DNA of 64,000 nucleotides from Nothopassalora personata (Eukaryota; Ascomycota; Dothideomycetes; Mycosphaerellales; Mycosphaerellaceae): positions 4,340,001 through 4,404,000 of the forward strand of contig CM066289.1 in assembly GCA_033816765.1 (NCBI GenBank), in the 5' to 3' direction. The stretch's first letter is position 1; each line of letters starts with the position of its first letter. Both the position numbers and the translations under genes were made by a program. Below the pieces are notes generated by a model. It was not told the origin of the DNA. It made no database searches and saw nothing but the letters and a program-made list of their open reading frames with translations. Positions 11,732 to 24,337 of this stretch are shown one piece after another.

Positions 11732-14063
11732 ATGGCTGACGCAAGCAATCCACTCGAGCCATCTGACTCGCTACAGTCCAAGCCAGATCCCACCAAGAAC
11801 CCGCAATCAGAACTCCTACCCAGCGACTTAGCGACGACGAAAGCCGAAAAGATCGAGCGGCATGGAAAGCCTGAGGACGAGCAGCAGTCGAACGTCTTTG
11901 GGGAGTCTCCCGCTAAGCGCGTGAAGCTCGACGCCGGCTCAACACCGGCGACCAACGGCTCTGCTACCGAACAGACCGAGCGGAAGAAGGGCGTGGCGCC
12001 CATCAAAAAGGAATACCTGATCCACGTCGGAAAGGGCACCTGGAGTGATGCGCAGTATGACGACGACGCAGCAGAAGGAAGAGATTCGCGGGATGACGGG
12101 ACAGGGCAGGCGGCTGGTAGAGGAGGGCAGAAGACCAAGGGCGGACAGAACAAGAGCCGTCAGTTTGGCAGCTCTCGCGACGCCATTGAGTTGTGCAGAT
12201 CGAGGCAGACCGCCAACGAGTTTGCACCAATCACATGTTCTTTCGGTGAAAAGTGCAAGCATGCGCACGACATCAGAAAATACCTCAAGGACGGCAAGCG
12301 GGAAGACCTGCAAACGTTCAACAACGGCACATGTCCTGTGTTCGAGTTGAAGGGCAGGTGCAAAGCTGGATGGAGGTGTAGGTTCGCCGGTAGTCACTCG
12401 AAAGAGGTGGAGCACGAGGATGGCCGGAGAGAGCTCGTTCAGCTCGTGCGTAGAGAGGATGTTGTGGCCAAAGGCGACGACCAAGCTCAGTTGCAGGATG
12501 AAGACTGGGAGTCCGCAAATGGCATTGTGAACACAATCGACTACAAGGACAAAATTACGCTGAAGAAGAAGAAGTGGCCTACACCGAAGTCGGACAAGTA
12601 CCTGAAGTGGTTGGAGAAGTATACTTTTGGAGACGATGTGAAGAAACCACAACCGAACGGCAACGCTACCAATGGCGACAGCGAGAAGAAAGACAACAAT
12701 GCCAACTATGTTGAGCAGCCTCCACGACCATCAGAGAAGCGTCGCATCTACTACGGACCGGAGACTCCAGTCCTCGCACCACTTACAACCCAAGGCAACT
12801 TGCCATTCCGCCGACTTTGCGTTGAGCTTGGTGCACAGATAACCTGGTCAGAGATGGCAATGGGTCTGCCCTTATTACAGGGAGAGAATCAGGAATGGGC
12901 ATTGATGAAAGCTCACGAGTCCGAACTGACTCCACCAGCATTCTACCCTAAGAACATCGTGCCCGACTACGACAACAGCAAGGACATTCGCTTCGGAGCC
13001 CAGATCGCCGGCAACAAACCATGGTTAGCCGTCAAGACCACCGAAGCTCTCACCAGTCTCCTGCCCAACCTCCGCGCCATCGACCTGAACTGCGGCTGCC
13101 CCATCGACCTCGTCTTCAGACAAGGCGCCGGCTCAGCACTCCTCGACGCACCCGGCAAACTCGAGAAAATCCTCCGCGGCATGAACACAGTCTCTGGCGA
13201 AGTCCCCATCACCGTCAAAATCCGCATGGGAACCAAAGACAAAGTTCCCACCGCCGACAAGCTCTGCCAACGCCTCATCGTGGGCGGCCTCGACTCCCAA
13301 GATGCCAACCTTGGCCCAGCCGGCGTAGCAGCCATTACCCTCCACGGTAGATCCCGCCAGCAACGATACACTCGCAGCGCAGACTGGGAGTACATTGCCG
13401 AATGTGCCAGTCTCGTCAAGAAGCTGAAAGCAGAGTGTGTAAACGCCACCGACACCGCTCGCGAACCGGACGCCCGCGACCTCCCCCCTACCAACGATGG
13501 CATGCCATACTTCTGCGGCAACGGCGACATCCTCTCCCACGTCGACTGGAACACACAAATGGAGCACGCAGGCGTGGATAGCGCTATGATCGGCCGCGGC
13601 GCTCTCGTCAAGCCCTGGATTTTCGAGGAGATTCAGGCAAACCAGTACTTGGACAAGTCCGCGACGGAGCGTCTGGGCTATATTGAGAAATTCTGCCGCA
13701 ATGGCCTTGAATACTGGGGCTCTGACGAGATTGGCGTCGGCAATGTCAGGAGATTCTTACTGGAGTGGTTGAGTTTCAGCTGCAGGTATGTCCCCATTGG
13801 TCTGCTGGAGTACTTGCCACCGAAGTTTGGAGATCGACCACCTGCGTTCCGGGGGAGGAATGAGTTGGAGACGTTGTTGAGTAGTGGGAACTATAAGGAT
13901 TGGATAAAGATTAGGTATGTGCTTGCTGTGCTTCCTGGAGGGCATTTCGATGATGATACTAATTCTATCTCGCAGTGAAATGTTCCTAGGTCCGGCACAC
14001 AAGGACTTCCAATTCCAGCCTAAGCACAAGTCGAATAGCTACGAGATCGAGGCGGAAGGATGA
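11732..14063 (+). CDS. DUS3: tRNA-dihydrouridine(47) synthase Dus3
   Basis: This flavoenzyme reduces uridine 47 in the variable loop of cytoplasmic tRNAs, using NAD(P)H. Exon 1 is 11732-13914 and exon 2 is 13976-14063, with a 61-nt GT-AG intron; the product is 756 residues. A disordered N terminus is followed by two CCCH zinc fingers ([11 protein letters not shown] and [16 protein letters not shown] with a following His, roughly residues 165-215), which distinguish Dus3 from other Dus enzymes. The FMN-binding TIM barrel begins near residue 355 ([19 protein letters not shown]). The active-site motif DLNCGCPID lies near residue 450, with TVKIRMG and [18 protein letters not shown] downstream. 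The C-terminal exon is needed to complete the helical tRNA-binding domain ([12 protein letters not shown]). Start context is CACCATGG. Confidence 0.95.
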
Positions 14064-17000
14064 AGCAATGCAGCACAAGCCAGTCCCTGGCTTACATAGC
14101 GGCGGTACCTTGGGTGCACTCGAGACTGCAGGAGCTTCTCCATTCTCAATGGCTTTGAGTATCGGATCACTCGGCCAGCTGGACCAAAGCAGCTAGCTTC
14201 GCAGAATTTCAAAATTCAAATTCACGAGGCTACAGTATATACCAACCTATTGCCACCACGACCTGCTTATTTCTCGCACGTTGCCTCACAGCGTAGGTGT
14301 CACAGCTCGTCATCACGGACGGCTCTCTTGCTCACCTAAATTCTATAGTCTGTCTCATTGCGTTGCCTATTGCCGTAAGTCAGTTACTCAGTATCCTACT
14401 CTTATCTTACACACCAGACCAGACCAGGCACTCACGACTCGCAAGCCCGTAGTCCAGTACTCCTCTGCTTCCCGGATCAAGTTATGGAAACAGCATGTCA
14501 CGATTCTGTCAAGTCAAGACACCGTAATTGCTGGGCAATCTCACAGGACCCAGGCGAGACTGGACGATCGCCGTCGAGCACTCGAGAGGGAATTTAGAGC
14601 TTTCGCCAAGCAAGCTCCTCAAAGAGTAGTCAAGAGCTGCACAGGCACACTTCAGGGCTCTCGTCTGCCTGTGTCTAGACGATGTAGGCAGATGACTTGT
14701 CACGGAGCCGCAGGGCGAGTGACTCGATCCTCGTGTGCTACGGGTCGCGAGTGCCTTAGCTCGTGGATCATAACTTTGTCGTGGTGGCTAGGCTACCGCT
14801 TGATGTTTTCAGGTCCTTGAACTCCTTACCTGGTCTGTGATCCTCTGCTGCTCGGCAGGGTCGAGGAATCATCCTAAATCCGCGGCGGCGAATGCTGGGT
14901 GGTCATATGACAGCGCGATTGCAATGAATGAGGTTCCCGGTGGTGCTATCGTAGGCAAGAGCATCGTCCCATCCCACAGTGTGTTCACTATTGCTGAGAC
15001 GAAGTCGGTCTACACAGCCTTGCTGGTCGCAATATTTACCAGTCTCAGGTGTATCGGCAGAAAGCCGTGAGTAAGCGTGTTGTCCCCTGCCTCACATTTT
15101 CCGACGTTTTCCGAAAGGCGTACGTTCAAATTTCAGAGTGCCAATTTTTGGCAACGGCGACATTCAGGCTTTGGTATTCCAAGTCTGGGCTGTCTTCAAT
15201 GTCTCGGTGTGAAGGCACGTGAGGTGGTGTTTAGGGCGAATGTCAAGACGAGCCAGGTCTCGTTGGAGCATTGCTAACATTGTCCGGAGAATTCAGGCTG
15301 GATTGAAAGGCGGTGGCTCGTTCTCGATCGCCGTGTCGGCAATTTGTCCACATCTAATGCAAATGGTCAGACCTGCGGTGAGATCGCCGCTGAAGCATTA
15401 TCTGACAAGGCGTGCAGTAGTTAGTCTAATATTCAACGGCGCCTATTGTAGACAGGAAACATTCGGGTTACCAAGGTGATCATGTACCTAGTTAGAGCCT
15501 CGCCTATACCGTGTTATGGCAACGCTTGACAAGCCTGACAAGACGCCGAGTGCTTCGCTGTCCACTTGTTGAGTGACGGACATCCAAAGTCGGTCAGCTA
15601 TGGCATGTTGTGCCTGCAGTTGCATCATTTGGAGTCAAGCGGATGTACGCCGGGATGGTCGCATCTCATTCAGATAGTGTTGTAGCTTGCCAAGGTGGTG
15701 CCGAAATGGCAGTGGATGTGTTGTTACAGCAACATCGAGACCATCCGAGTCGACGTGTCCTGCTTGACGTAAGGACCGATATAAGAGGCTTGTGAGGTGT
15801 ATTGAGCAGCTCTTGATGATGTTATGCGCTGCCGTGGTTGTTTGATAGATCGACATGAGCCTCACGTCGATGTCGTCAGCATTGCATTAGCAACAACCAC
15901 ATCGCTGCTGAGTTGACGCTTGTCGAGACTTGTGAGTACTCCAGTTCTCACGCCCATGACGTTACACCAAGAGATCGTCCCTCGACAGCTTGTCGTCAGA
16001 CTCCCCCGGAATTAGGTGGGCACATACCCCAGTGGTGATGTTTCACTGCCCAGCAGATTGGAGTATTTCCTGGAGTTCAAAAGCGGAGCGCTCGAGGCCC
16101 CCATTGATGTAACGTCTCGCATGTAGCTATCCCGTGCGCAAGCTGTGTGACCGGATAACTCGAATAGGAAAGACGAGGTCGAAGTCATCACGATGAGACA
16201 GCTCCATGGATAGCAGCGTTCGCCTTGCATCGCCTCATGGACGAGATGATCTCAATCCATGCTGGCGTTATGCTAGCGACATTTCGGTTGGTTCCGGCCA
16301 ACTTCCTATTAGCACAAGTACCAAAGAGATCTTGTTGTAGTGCGAGCTTTAGTGAGATGACGGTTCATTCTAATCCTTGGCACACTAGTAAGATCCTGAT
16401 CATCTTATTAGCCGGAAGCTCCCGGGATCTCTTATTGGCCGCGTTGCCCGTTGTATTTCAGAAAGGGGCCCAGAATTGCAGCCTTAGGCCATACATAGTC
16501 CAGGGCTCGTTCAGGCAGTAAGGCCAAAGTAGCACCAAAACCACCATAAATAACGTTACAATAACTAGCCCAATCGGATTAAACGAGATGAGATATCATT
16601 TTCAACTCGCAGGGCTACCAGTCTCCGGATCCTGGGGTCACATCTTGGTCCACAGGTCGCTAGATTGGTCCACTTATGTTGTCGAGGACAAATGTAGTTC
16701 GTGTTGTCAAGCGTTCCCTATCTGACATGCCGTATGCACAGCATTCCCGACCCGATCGCTTGCTGGCCGGAAATAACATGTCGTAACTGTAGTCAGATGT
16801 ATACAAGCGAGTTAGGATCGCCAGTGTTTTCATCTATTGTAGGAGTACGGTGTGACCTGCGTGCCAGATATGCCGAGGGCGAATAATAGCCATAGTGAAG
16901 GAAGGAACCCCCATAGGTGTCAAGCTTCGATCGCATGGCCCGGAAATCATCGTAGATGTCATTGGGTCATGATGAATCGTGTTGGTGTTGGCAACATGCA

Positions 17001-18097
17001 GCGCTTGAGGCGTTTGTTCGGGGCCGGACAAGCAATCACATGCGGGTGATGTGACTTGCCTCGATCCTTCTCTGCATTACTCGTGCTCCGTACGGTGTGT
17101 TGATGGTGGCGAGGAAGGAAGCTGACAATCGAGGGTCTGCTTGGGTTGGAACCATTGCGGCTGTTGGTATCGATTCTTCTCAAGGCGCGTTGCTACGCTC
17201 CCGAACTTCACACCCTGGGTGCTGATAAAGCTTAACGTCTCAAAGAGCATGGCCGTGGAACGACCGACCAAGCCATCGTTGGCTCGCGTGGTTGTCGCCG
17301 GACAAGGCTCGGGATTGGACGCATGGTGAAGTCGCGCGCTAGAAGCTCAAGGGTGAATGGCGTTAACTCTAAAAAGGCTCTCAGATCGCTGGGTAGCCTC
17401 GAGGTAGCTTCTCTACTGTACGAAACTCGAGTCAAGTGTGTGGTGAAGTCTTCATCAAGGGCACCCATAGCTGTGACGTAGGGAGTGTATTGGAATCGTC
17501 TTTGGGTTCATTCGAGCTGGAGAGCCGCCACCGGGGAGACCAGGCGATGGTTCATTGCGAAGTCAGGCGGCGGCGTGGGCAGCAGCAGCTGGTGGTGGTC
17601 CGAGCGATCGGACCCTTCGAGCCAGCTCATCTATATCTACTGTACTACCAGACGTCACAACGCTTGCAGCTGCAGCTAGAAAGCCAAGCAGCGCCGGATG
17701 TGAGCTTGTGGCGATTCCAGTTTGGGCTAACATCCGGCGAAAGGTGTGAGGGCGGGGTCGGCAGGCGTCTGTACAGTATCAACAATGCAAGATGATGGCA
17801 ATTGCAGTGTGCATCAAGTTCGCCGATCTTGCTGCCGCGGTTGTTGGAGGGCCGTCTCGTCATGCTCAGTACACGGTCGCCAGACGGTGCCGGCAACCCT
17901 GGCTCAATAATCCCAGCTGAGTGGGGTGAGGGCGTGAGGCTACGAAGAGGCGGGCGCTTTGATTGCTTCCACCGGCCTTCCAGAAAAGGCATCTGGTAGC
18001 TTTCCCAGATCATGCCAAGCCGTGGGATCCCTGTCGCTTTGGCGGCGCAAGCCCCGAGTGTGTGATTGGGTTACTCACCTTTGCCGCTGCGGAAGAG

Positions 18098-18100
18098 CTG

Positions 18101-18134
<34 letters not shown>

Positions 18135-18172
18135 TCCGTCTGCGTCTCCGGCTGCGTGTCCGTCTGCGTCTG
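18098..18172. repeat. GCGTCC hexanucleotide minisatellite
   Basis: About twelve copies of a six-base unit (GCGTCC, drifting to GTCTGC and GTCTCC on the right). Being a multiple of three, it keeps several frames open, which explains spurious ORFs on both strands here. Confidence 0.9.
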
Positions 18173-19075
18173 CAGGCAGTGATGATGATGCCGTATGTAC
18201 GTACGTTTCACGGACAACGCTCGCAGGGTTGCTGTCGGCTGCTGCGAGGGCGAGGTGGGTAGCCATGGACCTCGTAGCGCACTTAGCAGCACTATTGGTG
18301 CAGGCGACAGGAGTGCCGCCGCTTCTGCGCGCACTCGCGCATGGCATATGCGTGGAGGCGTCGTCGAGTCCTGCTCTCTGATACTCTGCTGATGCTTGCG
18401 GCGAACCGCGCTCCCACGCTTCAACCGGTCGGATGCAGCCTAATGGGATATGACTGTGAAACCTATATCGACGCGGTACTTGCTGACCGCTGGTCCCATT
18501 GGCCACACGGGAGCGTGGAGCGGTCCCCGTCCAACCTACGTCAAGTTGCCCTGGCCTGGCAGTCATATAGCACTCGTCTCACCTCGACCGCCTGTCCAAA
18601 TCCACTGCCTCCGTCACTCTCACCCACTCTGCACTGGACCACACCTGCCGCTTCTACTACTAAAAGTTCCACCCTGCACACGTCTCCATCGAAGGTGGAA
18701 CGCCGTGCCCAAGCTGCCTCCAAGCCTTACGTACAGCGCCGTCGGTTAGGGCACCGTTACCCGCTTCGTGATCCACCCAGCCTTAAATCTACCGGCATCG
18801 CCGTCCGCCTCATACCTCGTTCAAGCTGGCTTCGTCACACTCCCCTCCGTCGCTCTACAGTCCCTCCGGGCGCTCACCGAGTAGTGTAGAGAGCACGCCT
18901 ATAGCCACACCGGAATCTCCCGGTGTTGAGTACCCACCGAGGCGACAACCACACTCGCGACTGCAACGACACCCGCGCCAGGACGACGGCTTTCTCAGCT
19001 GGCACCAGAAGCAGCACTCAAATCACGCTCACGCGATCGCCGACGACCTGAGCCACGACGACATCGTCTTCCCGC

Positions 19076-19100
19076 ACGACGACGACGACGACGACGACGA
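19076..19100. repeat. ACG trinucleotide repeat in the Sfp1-like 5' leader
   Basis: Eight ACG units in a row, about 50 bases before the start codon of the zinc-finger gene. Confidence 0.9.
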
Positions 19101-19152
19101 TACGCTGCTCCCACTATTTCCCTCCGCATCGCCACTGCCACAAATACGCGCG

Positions 19153-20911
19153 ATGCCGAGCTCATCTTCACCCATAGAGATCGCCACGAGCCGGCACCCG
19201 TCGAGTTCGCCGCGCAATCAGAACTCGAATCTCACGTCCGCGCTGCAACATGAGAATCACAGCACCCAGCTGAACGGTACGAATGGTACACCTGACGTGA
19301 GAGGGCGGCCAGAATCCACGGCGGGTATGCTCGGTACAACACCTTATGGAGGACGAGGTGTTCCTGTGCCGGCAAATGGCCGGCGGGAGAGTTATCAGGT
19401 CTCTGGCAGCCTCATGGGAGGCATGAGCTGCGGTGGTATTTCCGTGGGAAGCTTCATCCGCGACGAGTAAGTCGCATCTTGTGTGACCGAGCCGAAGTTT
19501 TTATCACTGACACCTGCACAGTATTCTTATGGCCGGCACTTCACCCTACCACGGGATGCAGTCACCTTCATTTCACTCGTCGTCGTATCTGCCAAAGATG
19601 GAGGCTAACTACATGAGAGACTATGTGTGTTGCGACATCCATCTAGACTCGATGCACGAACTCCTACAGCACTACGAGGAGGCACACGCGGCGCAACCCA
19701 CGCAGACCATGGGACGAACGCCAAAAGATCAACAATACCCGAGTCGAGGGGCGAACCCGACCAGCACAGCACAGGCAGTCCAGCAGCAGGCACAGACGAA
19801 CCAGCCCAACATGCCACCTCAGTATCACATGCAGCAACTTCAGAACCAGCCACCACAGGCTCAGTCGCCTCTATTTAGTGGACAGAGTTCAGATCAGATC
19901 GGCCACTTCGACAACCTCGACGATATGGATATGGACATCAGTGAAGGCACTCCAGGACAGCAGCCTCAGGGATCACAATTCCAACCACAACCACAATTTG
20001 GTCGCCAACAGCCACGAGGACCGTCTGTCAATGTCAATATTGCGAATGCGTTCCAGGGTCAGGGTCTCAACTCAGCAACACCAACCACGCCACACGCGAC
20101 CCAGCCGAACCTGAGCCACCCAAATAATCCCACAGTCTCCTCCGTCAATACCCCTTCATTAACAACGCAGACTGTGTCCCAGCAAACCGCTACCCCAGAT
20201 CCTTCACAACCGAGCACACCTGCAGAACTAGATCCAGACTTCCTCGCGCAGATGGGCAACCTCAACCCTGCAGACTACAACCAGCTAATGCAGGGCAACT
20301 TCGACTTCAACAGCTTCAATCATCTGAATAGCTTGAACAATGGTGGGTCCGCGACGATTGACAATCCTGAGAAGCGGTTGCTGAGTAAACAAGGCTACGG
20401 CAACAAGGGTTTCCAGAACCCAGCCTTCACGAACGCACAAAATGCAGCCATCAACAACAAGGTCCGTGAAAACCAGCTTCTCAATGGTCTGGCCGGTGTG
20501 GGCGGGTTTGTTGGCGAAGAGATCAAGCCCTTCAAGTGCCCTGTCATTGGCTGCGAGAAGGCATATAAGAACCAAAATGGTCTCAAATATCACAAGCAAC
20601 ATGGTCACCAGAATCAGCAGCTCAAGGAGAATCCGGACGGCACTTTCTCGATTGTTGATCCTGCCACAAGCATACCATACCCCGGTACAGTTGGCATGGA
20701 AAAGGAGAAGCCATATCGATGCGAGGTCTGTGGCAAACGCTACAAGAACCTCAACGGTCTCAAGTACCATCGCCAACACAGCCCACCCTGCAATCCTGAG
20801 CTTCGAACCAACGCCACCAACGTGCCCGGCTTGCCGAACAACCTGCACAGCTTGAACGCCAATGTTGCTGGCGCAGGTTTAGTGGGTATTAACGAGGGCA
20901 TGGGTTACTGA
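19153..20911 (+). CDS. Sfp1-like C2H2 zinc-finger regulator
   Basis: This nuclear transcription factor resembles Sfp1, which in yeast activates ribosomal-protein and ribosome-biogenesis genes under TOR control. Exon 1 is 19153-19466 and exon 2 is 19522-20911, with a 55-nt intron; the product is 567 residues. The splice junction creates SFIRDDILMAGTSP, a motif I associate with filamentous-fungal Sfp1 proteins, followed by a conserved block (PSFHSSSYLPKMEANYMRD, then CCDIHLDSMHELLQHYEEAHA) that resembles a degenerate zinc finger. The middle is Gln/Pro/Thr-rich and disordered. Two C2H2 fingers sit near the C terminus: CPVIGCEKAYKNQNGLKYHKQH (about 441-465) and CEVCGKRYKNLNGLKYHRQH (about 503-525), both with the KNxNGLKYH core, separated by a 40-residue linker as in Sfp1's split fingers. 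Family assignment is good; orthology to yeast Sfp1 is inferred. Confidence 0.85.
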
Positions 20912-21675
20912 TTCATTACTCCGCGGCTCGCTTAATCGGCCGTGCATCCGCGCACCGCACTTTCCTCACCGCCACCCGCCCATCTCCAACCGTGGACGAC
21001 AATCATTACCGTTGCATCACAAGCCTCCGTCTTTCCACCAGTCTTGACGGCGCATTATGGGAGTGTTGGCAACACAAAATATTACACGTCTTTTTCATTA
21101 CAGGTTGGCACTGTGTCGTTTAGCAAGGCGTTGGGGAGCTATTGGGATGATTCTTCTCTGGGTGGGATTTGCTTTGAGAGAGGATACCTGGCTTCGCAAG
21201 GCCGTTCTTGCTACGATACCCCGTCTAGATTGTTTGCTGTTTGGTTTGCAGCGCCTGGGAAAGGGTGTGTCGTCTGGATCTTGTACGGACATTCTACGGA
21301 CGGCATGACTCGAGGCGCTTTCTTTTGCTGCCTCGTTATGCGTATGAGTTTATGACGCAAAGTTACCATGGCATGGATACATCAAGAATAAAAGTTATGG
21401 ACGGCTTATCGCGGTATGGCGTCAGAAAAGGAATCACAATGTTTGAGAACGCAACATTAGAATGGACGTAGGACTGGTGATGCAGCTTCGTGCGCGGAGA
21501 GTTGTAGAGAACTTGTACGTTCAGAACAGTGAGGTATTCATTCACGTGCGAAGGAGAAGAAAAGCATGCCTTCCATTTGCCCGGGATCAAACGCTTTCCT
21601 GCCGTGCCGAAAGCCGTGAAGTTCCGACGACTTCGATCTGTGCAGGTGGGCGTGAACTGGAAGATCCTGGCCTAC

Positions 21676-23541
21676 ATGTCTAACTTTGCAGGGCAACCGC
21701 TGATGATGCCTGGCAATAATGCAGGCGTTTTCGATGTAAACCGACCGGTATCCAAGGCTACGGACGTACCATGGAAAGACCCTCCCCCGCCTCAAAACCC
21801 TGTTGTGAAAGGACTCCCTCTGCATTACCTCTCACTTCTGGTCTCGAACGTGCCTCTGGTGCAGCAAATACTCTGGAGTAACGCTGGCTTCGGCTCTCTG
21901 CGGAACCGGCCTGAGCTGGACAGAACCGAGCCGAGATATGAACCGGCGGTGATCCGGACTGCTGATGTCGTGGATGCTCACAATGGCGAGCAATACCTGC
22001 GAGCGCTCCTGGATGAGAGCTGGGACTCGAAGATACCTACCAGAAAAGTTCACTACTCTGTCAGAGACTATACAGATGCGTACAGATCTGGCAAGATTAC
22101 GCCGACGGATGTTGCGAAAGTTCTTGTTCCGTTGATCTCCAGGGAGGTTGAAAAGCCTACAAAGCACTCCACGGCATTCCTCCAGGTTAGGGAAGATCTG
22201 GTATTGAAAGCTGCCGAGGAGAGCACTCAGCGTTATACACAAGGCAGACCTCTCAGTCCGTTGGATGGCGTTCCTGTTGCAGTCAAGGATGAAGTAGATC
22301 TCGCAGGCTACAAAAAGTGCTATGCGTCCAAGATTGACTACACCCGTAAGGACGATGTAACAAGCCACAGCGTCAAGTTGATGCAAGATGCTGGTGCCGT
22401 GATCATGGGCAAGACCACAATGCAGGAACTTGGTTCTGATATCAATGGCAACAATCCAAACTTCGGAACACCACTCAATCCTTACAATGAGAATTACTAC
22501 TGTGGTGGCAGCTCAACGGGAAGTGCTTACACTGTTGGAGCTGGCTTGATGCCGCTATGTCAAGGCAACGACGGAGGAGGTAGCATTCGCATCCCATCGA
22601 CGTACTGTGGAATCTACGGACTCAAGACCACGCATAGCCGAGTGAGCAAGGCGCCCTCTACTGACCTTGCCCGTAGTACTGGTGTAGCTGGACCCATGGC
22701 AGCGAACATGATCGACCTCGAAATCGGCTACCGCATCATGGCACAACCCAACCCTCAAGATCCCGACTCTGCAAAATTCGACATCCCAAGCTCCGTCTCA
22801 ACGGCCGCCGACATGAAGAAAGCCCTCGGCATCTACAAGCCCTGGTTCAACCAAGCCGACGCTATAGTAAAAGAAAGCTGCCAAAACCTGATCGACCACC
22901 TCACCAGCAAGCAAGGCTACACCCTCATCGACATCACCATCCCCCTCGTCCCCGAAGGACAAATAGCCCACGCCCTAACAATCCTCACCGAACTCGTCGT
23001 CGGTGTAAACCCCTCAGAAACCCACAAACTCTCTCCCGCCAACAAAATCCTCCTCTCCGTAGCCCGCCAAACCACCTCGGTCGACTTCCTCCAAGCCCAA
23101 CGCCTCCGCAACCTCATCATGCAACACCTCTCGCACCTCTACACCACCCACCCGGGCCTAATCATCATCACACCCACCACAGCCGAAGCAGGCTGGCGCA
23201 TCGAGGCCGGAGATCTCGCGTACGGCATCAGCGATTCTAACAAACAGCTCAAGAACATGACCTACGCATGGCTCGCCAACTTCAGTGGATGTCCCGCCAT
23301 CAGCGCGCCGTGTGGCTACACGGATCCTCTCCCGGGGACGACGTCGCCAGGAAAAATTCCCATCGGACTCTGTGGGATGGGGGATTGGTGCAGTGAGGAT
23401 GAGCTGCTTGCTTTCGGGTATGATTGTGAGAAGTATGTTAATGATTTCCTGCCGGGATCTAGGGTCAAGCCGCGGAATTGGGTCGATGTGCTCGAGTTGG
23501 CGACGGAGAAAACCCGAGGGGCGAGGGGCGAGGGCGCGTAA
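21676..23541 (+). CDS. Amidase signature-family hydrolase
   Basis: This enzyme of the amidase signature family hydrolyses an amide bond; the substrate is unknown. The single ORF from the first in-frame ATG gives 621 residues. The Ser-cisSer-Lys triad is visible: Lys in VAVKDEVD (about 203), the glycine-serine segment YCGGSSTGSA (about 277), and the nucleophile region GNDGGGSIRIPSTYCGIYGLK split across about 297-317, where GGGS replaces the usual TGGS. The N-terminal 110 residues before the catalytic fold (ending near EPAVI) are typical of a fungal amidase subgroup. The frame stays open upstream to a GTG at 21529, but there is no upstream ATG. CTAACTTTGCAG at 21680-21691 looks like a branch point plus acceptor, so a short upstream exon is possible and the true N terminus is uncertain. 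Confidence 0.85.
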   Translation: MSNFAGQPLMMPGNNAGVFDVNRPVSKATDVPWKDPPPPQNPVVKGLPLHYLSLLVSNVPLVQQILWSNAGFGSLRNRPELDRTEPRYEPAVIRTADVVDAHNGEQYLRALLDESWDSKIPTRKVHYSVRDYTDAYRSGKITPTDVAKVLVPLISREVEKPTKHSTAFLQVREDLVLKAAEESTQRYTQGRPLSPLDGVPVAVKDEVDLAGYKKCYASKIDYTRKDDVTSHSVKLMQDAGAVIMGKTTMQELGSDINGNNPNFGTPLNPYNENYYCGGSSTGSAYTVGAGLMPLCQGNDGGGSIRIPSTYCGIYGLKTTHSRVSKAPSTDLARSTGVAGPMAANMIDLEIGYRIMAQPNPQDPDSAKFDIPSSVSTAADMKKALGIYKPWFNQADAIVKESCQNLIDHLTSKQGYTLIDITIPLVPEGQIAHALTILTELVVGVNPSETHKLSPANKILLSVARQTTSVDFLQAQRLRNLIMQHLSHLYTTHPGLIIITPTTAEAGWRIEAGDLAYGISDSNKQLKNMTYAWLANFSGCPAISAPCGYTDPLPGTTSPGKIPIGLCGMGDWCSEDELLAFGYDCEKYVNDFLPGSRVKPRNWVDVLELATEKTRGARGEGA

Positions 23542-24337
23542 CGGCCGAGAAAGTTTATTAGCTAAACGATGAGTGTCTCGCGAGATGTACTGTAGAGTAG
23601 GGAAATTTTTCGGAGTTTGTTGCGCAACACCACTGTGTTAATGAGATGACGTCAGGAACCTGCCAGACGTGATTAGTAAATGCGGTGCTGGATCTCAGAG
23701 TGGGTCATGCGTGGAAGGATCAGAGTGCCCTGTCACCCTGTGCAGGCTATAAGGGTCCGGTGGTGACACACGACCCTGTATGCGGTGGTTTGGCTTCACG
23801 ATGAATTGATTCGGGAATGAGCGGGAGTTGCAGGGTTTGTTTTACCTTTGGGTGTCTTCTCACGAGACAACCAAGGCCTGACACCCGTCACCTCGACCGC
23901 AGGCAATTCTCGTCTTGAACGACGGGTGACACAATACCGTGAGGCTTGCACGAGACCACATGTCGAGACTTGGTTCGAAAAGTTGAACGAATCGTGTTTT
24001 ATTGAACCGCAACTTCCGCGAGTCCGAAATGCTCGCCGTGGCTATACACCTACAGTGTTGCGGAGTAGTTCAAAATCCGCCCGTCCCTGATGATGAGGCA
24101 CCCTGGAGAACCCTGACGCCTTGGCTAATCCGAGCAAAAACGAAATCGTGCGGCAATACCATGGCAGACCCTGTCCTTATGCTTTACCCCATTTCCCGTA
24201 CCTACTACCCGCCAACGCCTGTCCCTATGCCGTTAAGTTTGATGTCGAGTAATTAGACGGCAATCGTCGCGTGACTGCTGCTTTTGCCGTGGAAGTCGAC
24301 GTTGTTCGTGTGTGTGCTGGATGTGTGAAAGTGGATG
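23542..24337. other. Intergenic region, no gene seen
   Basis: This lies between the convergent amidase and the minus-strand unknown gene. It must hold both 3' ends. I see no ORF with family resemblance and no repeat. Confidence 0.5.

Larger units (their letters stand above)
14064..19152. other. 5.1-kb gene-poor stretch upstream of the Sfp1-like gene
   Basis: No ORF here looks like a protein gene; the longest (179 codons at 14281) begins at a TTG and matches nothing I know. Base composition is balanced and CpA and TpG are common, so this is not RIP-mutated transposon DNA. The last 600 bases are pyrimidine-rich (CTC/CAC runs), as in a long fungal 5' leader, and probably belong to the Sfp1-like transcript. 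The rest may be regulatory DNA or a non-coding transcript. Confidence 0.5.

Noticed and set aside
14281..14820. 179-codon ORF after DUS3
   Set aside because: Begins with TTG, has no recognisable domain and irregular composition.
18075..18566. ORFs across the GCGTCC repeat
   Set aside because: Open on both strands only because the hexanucleotide unit lacks stops.
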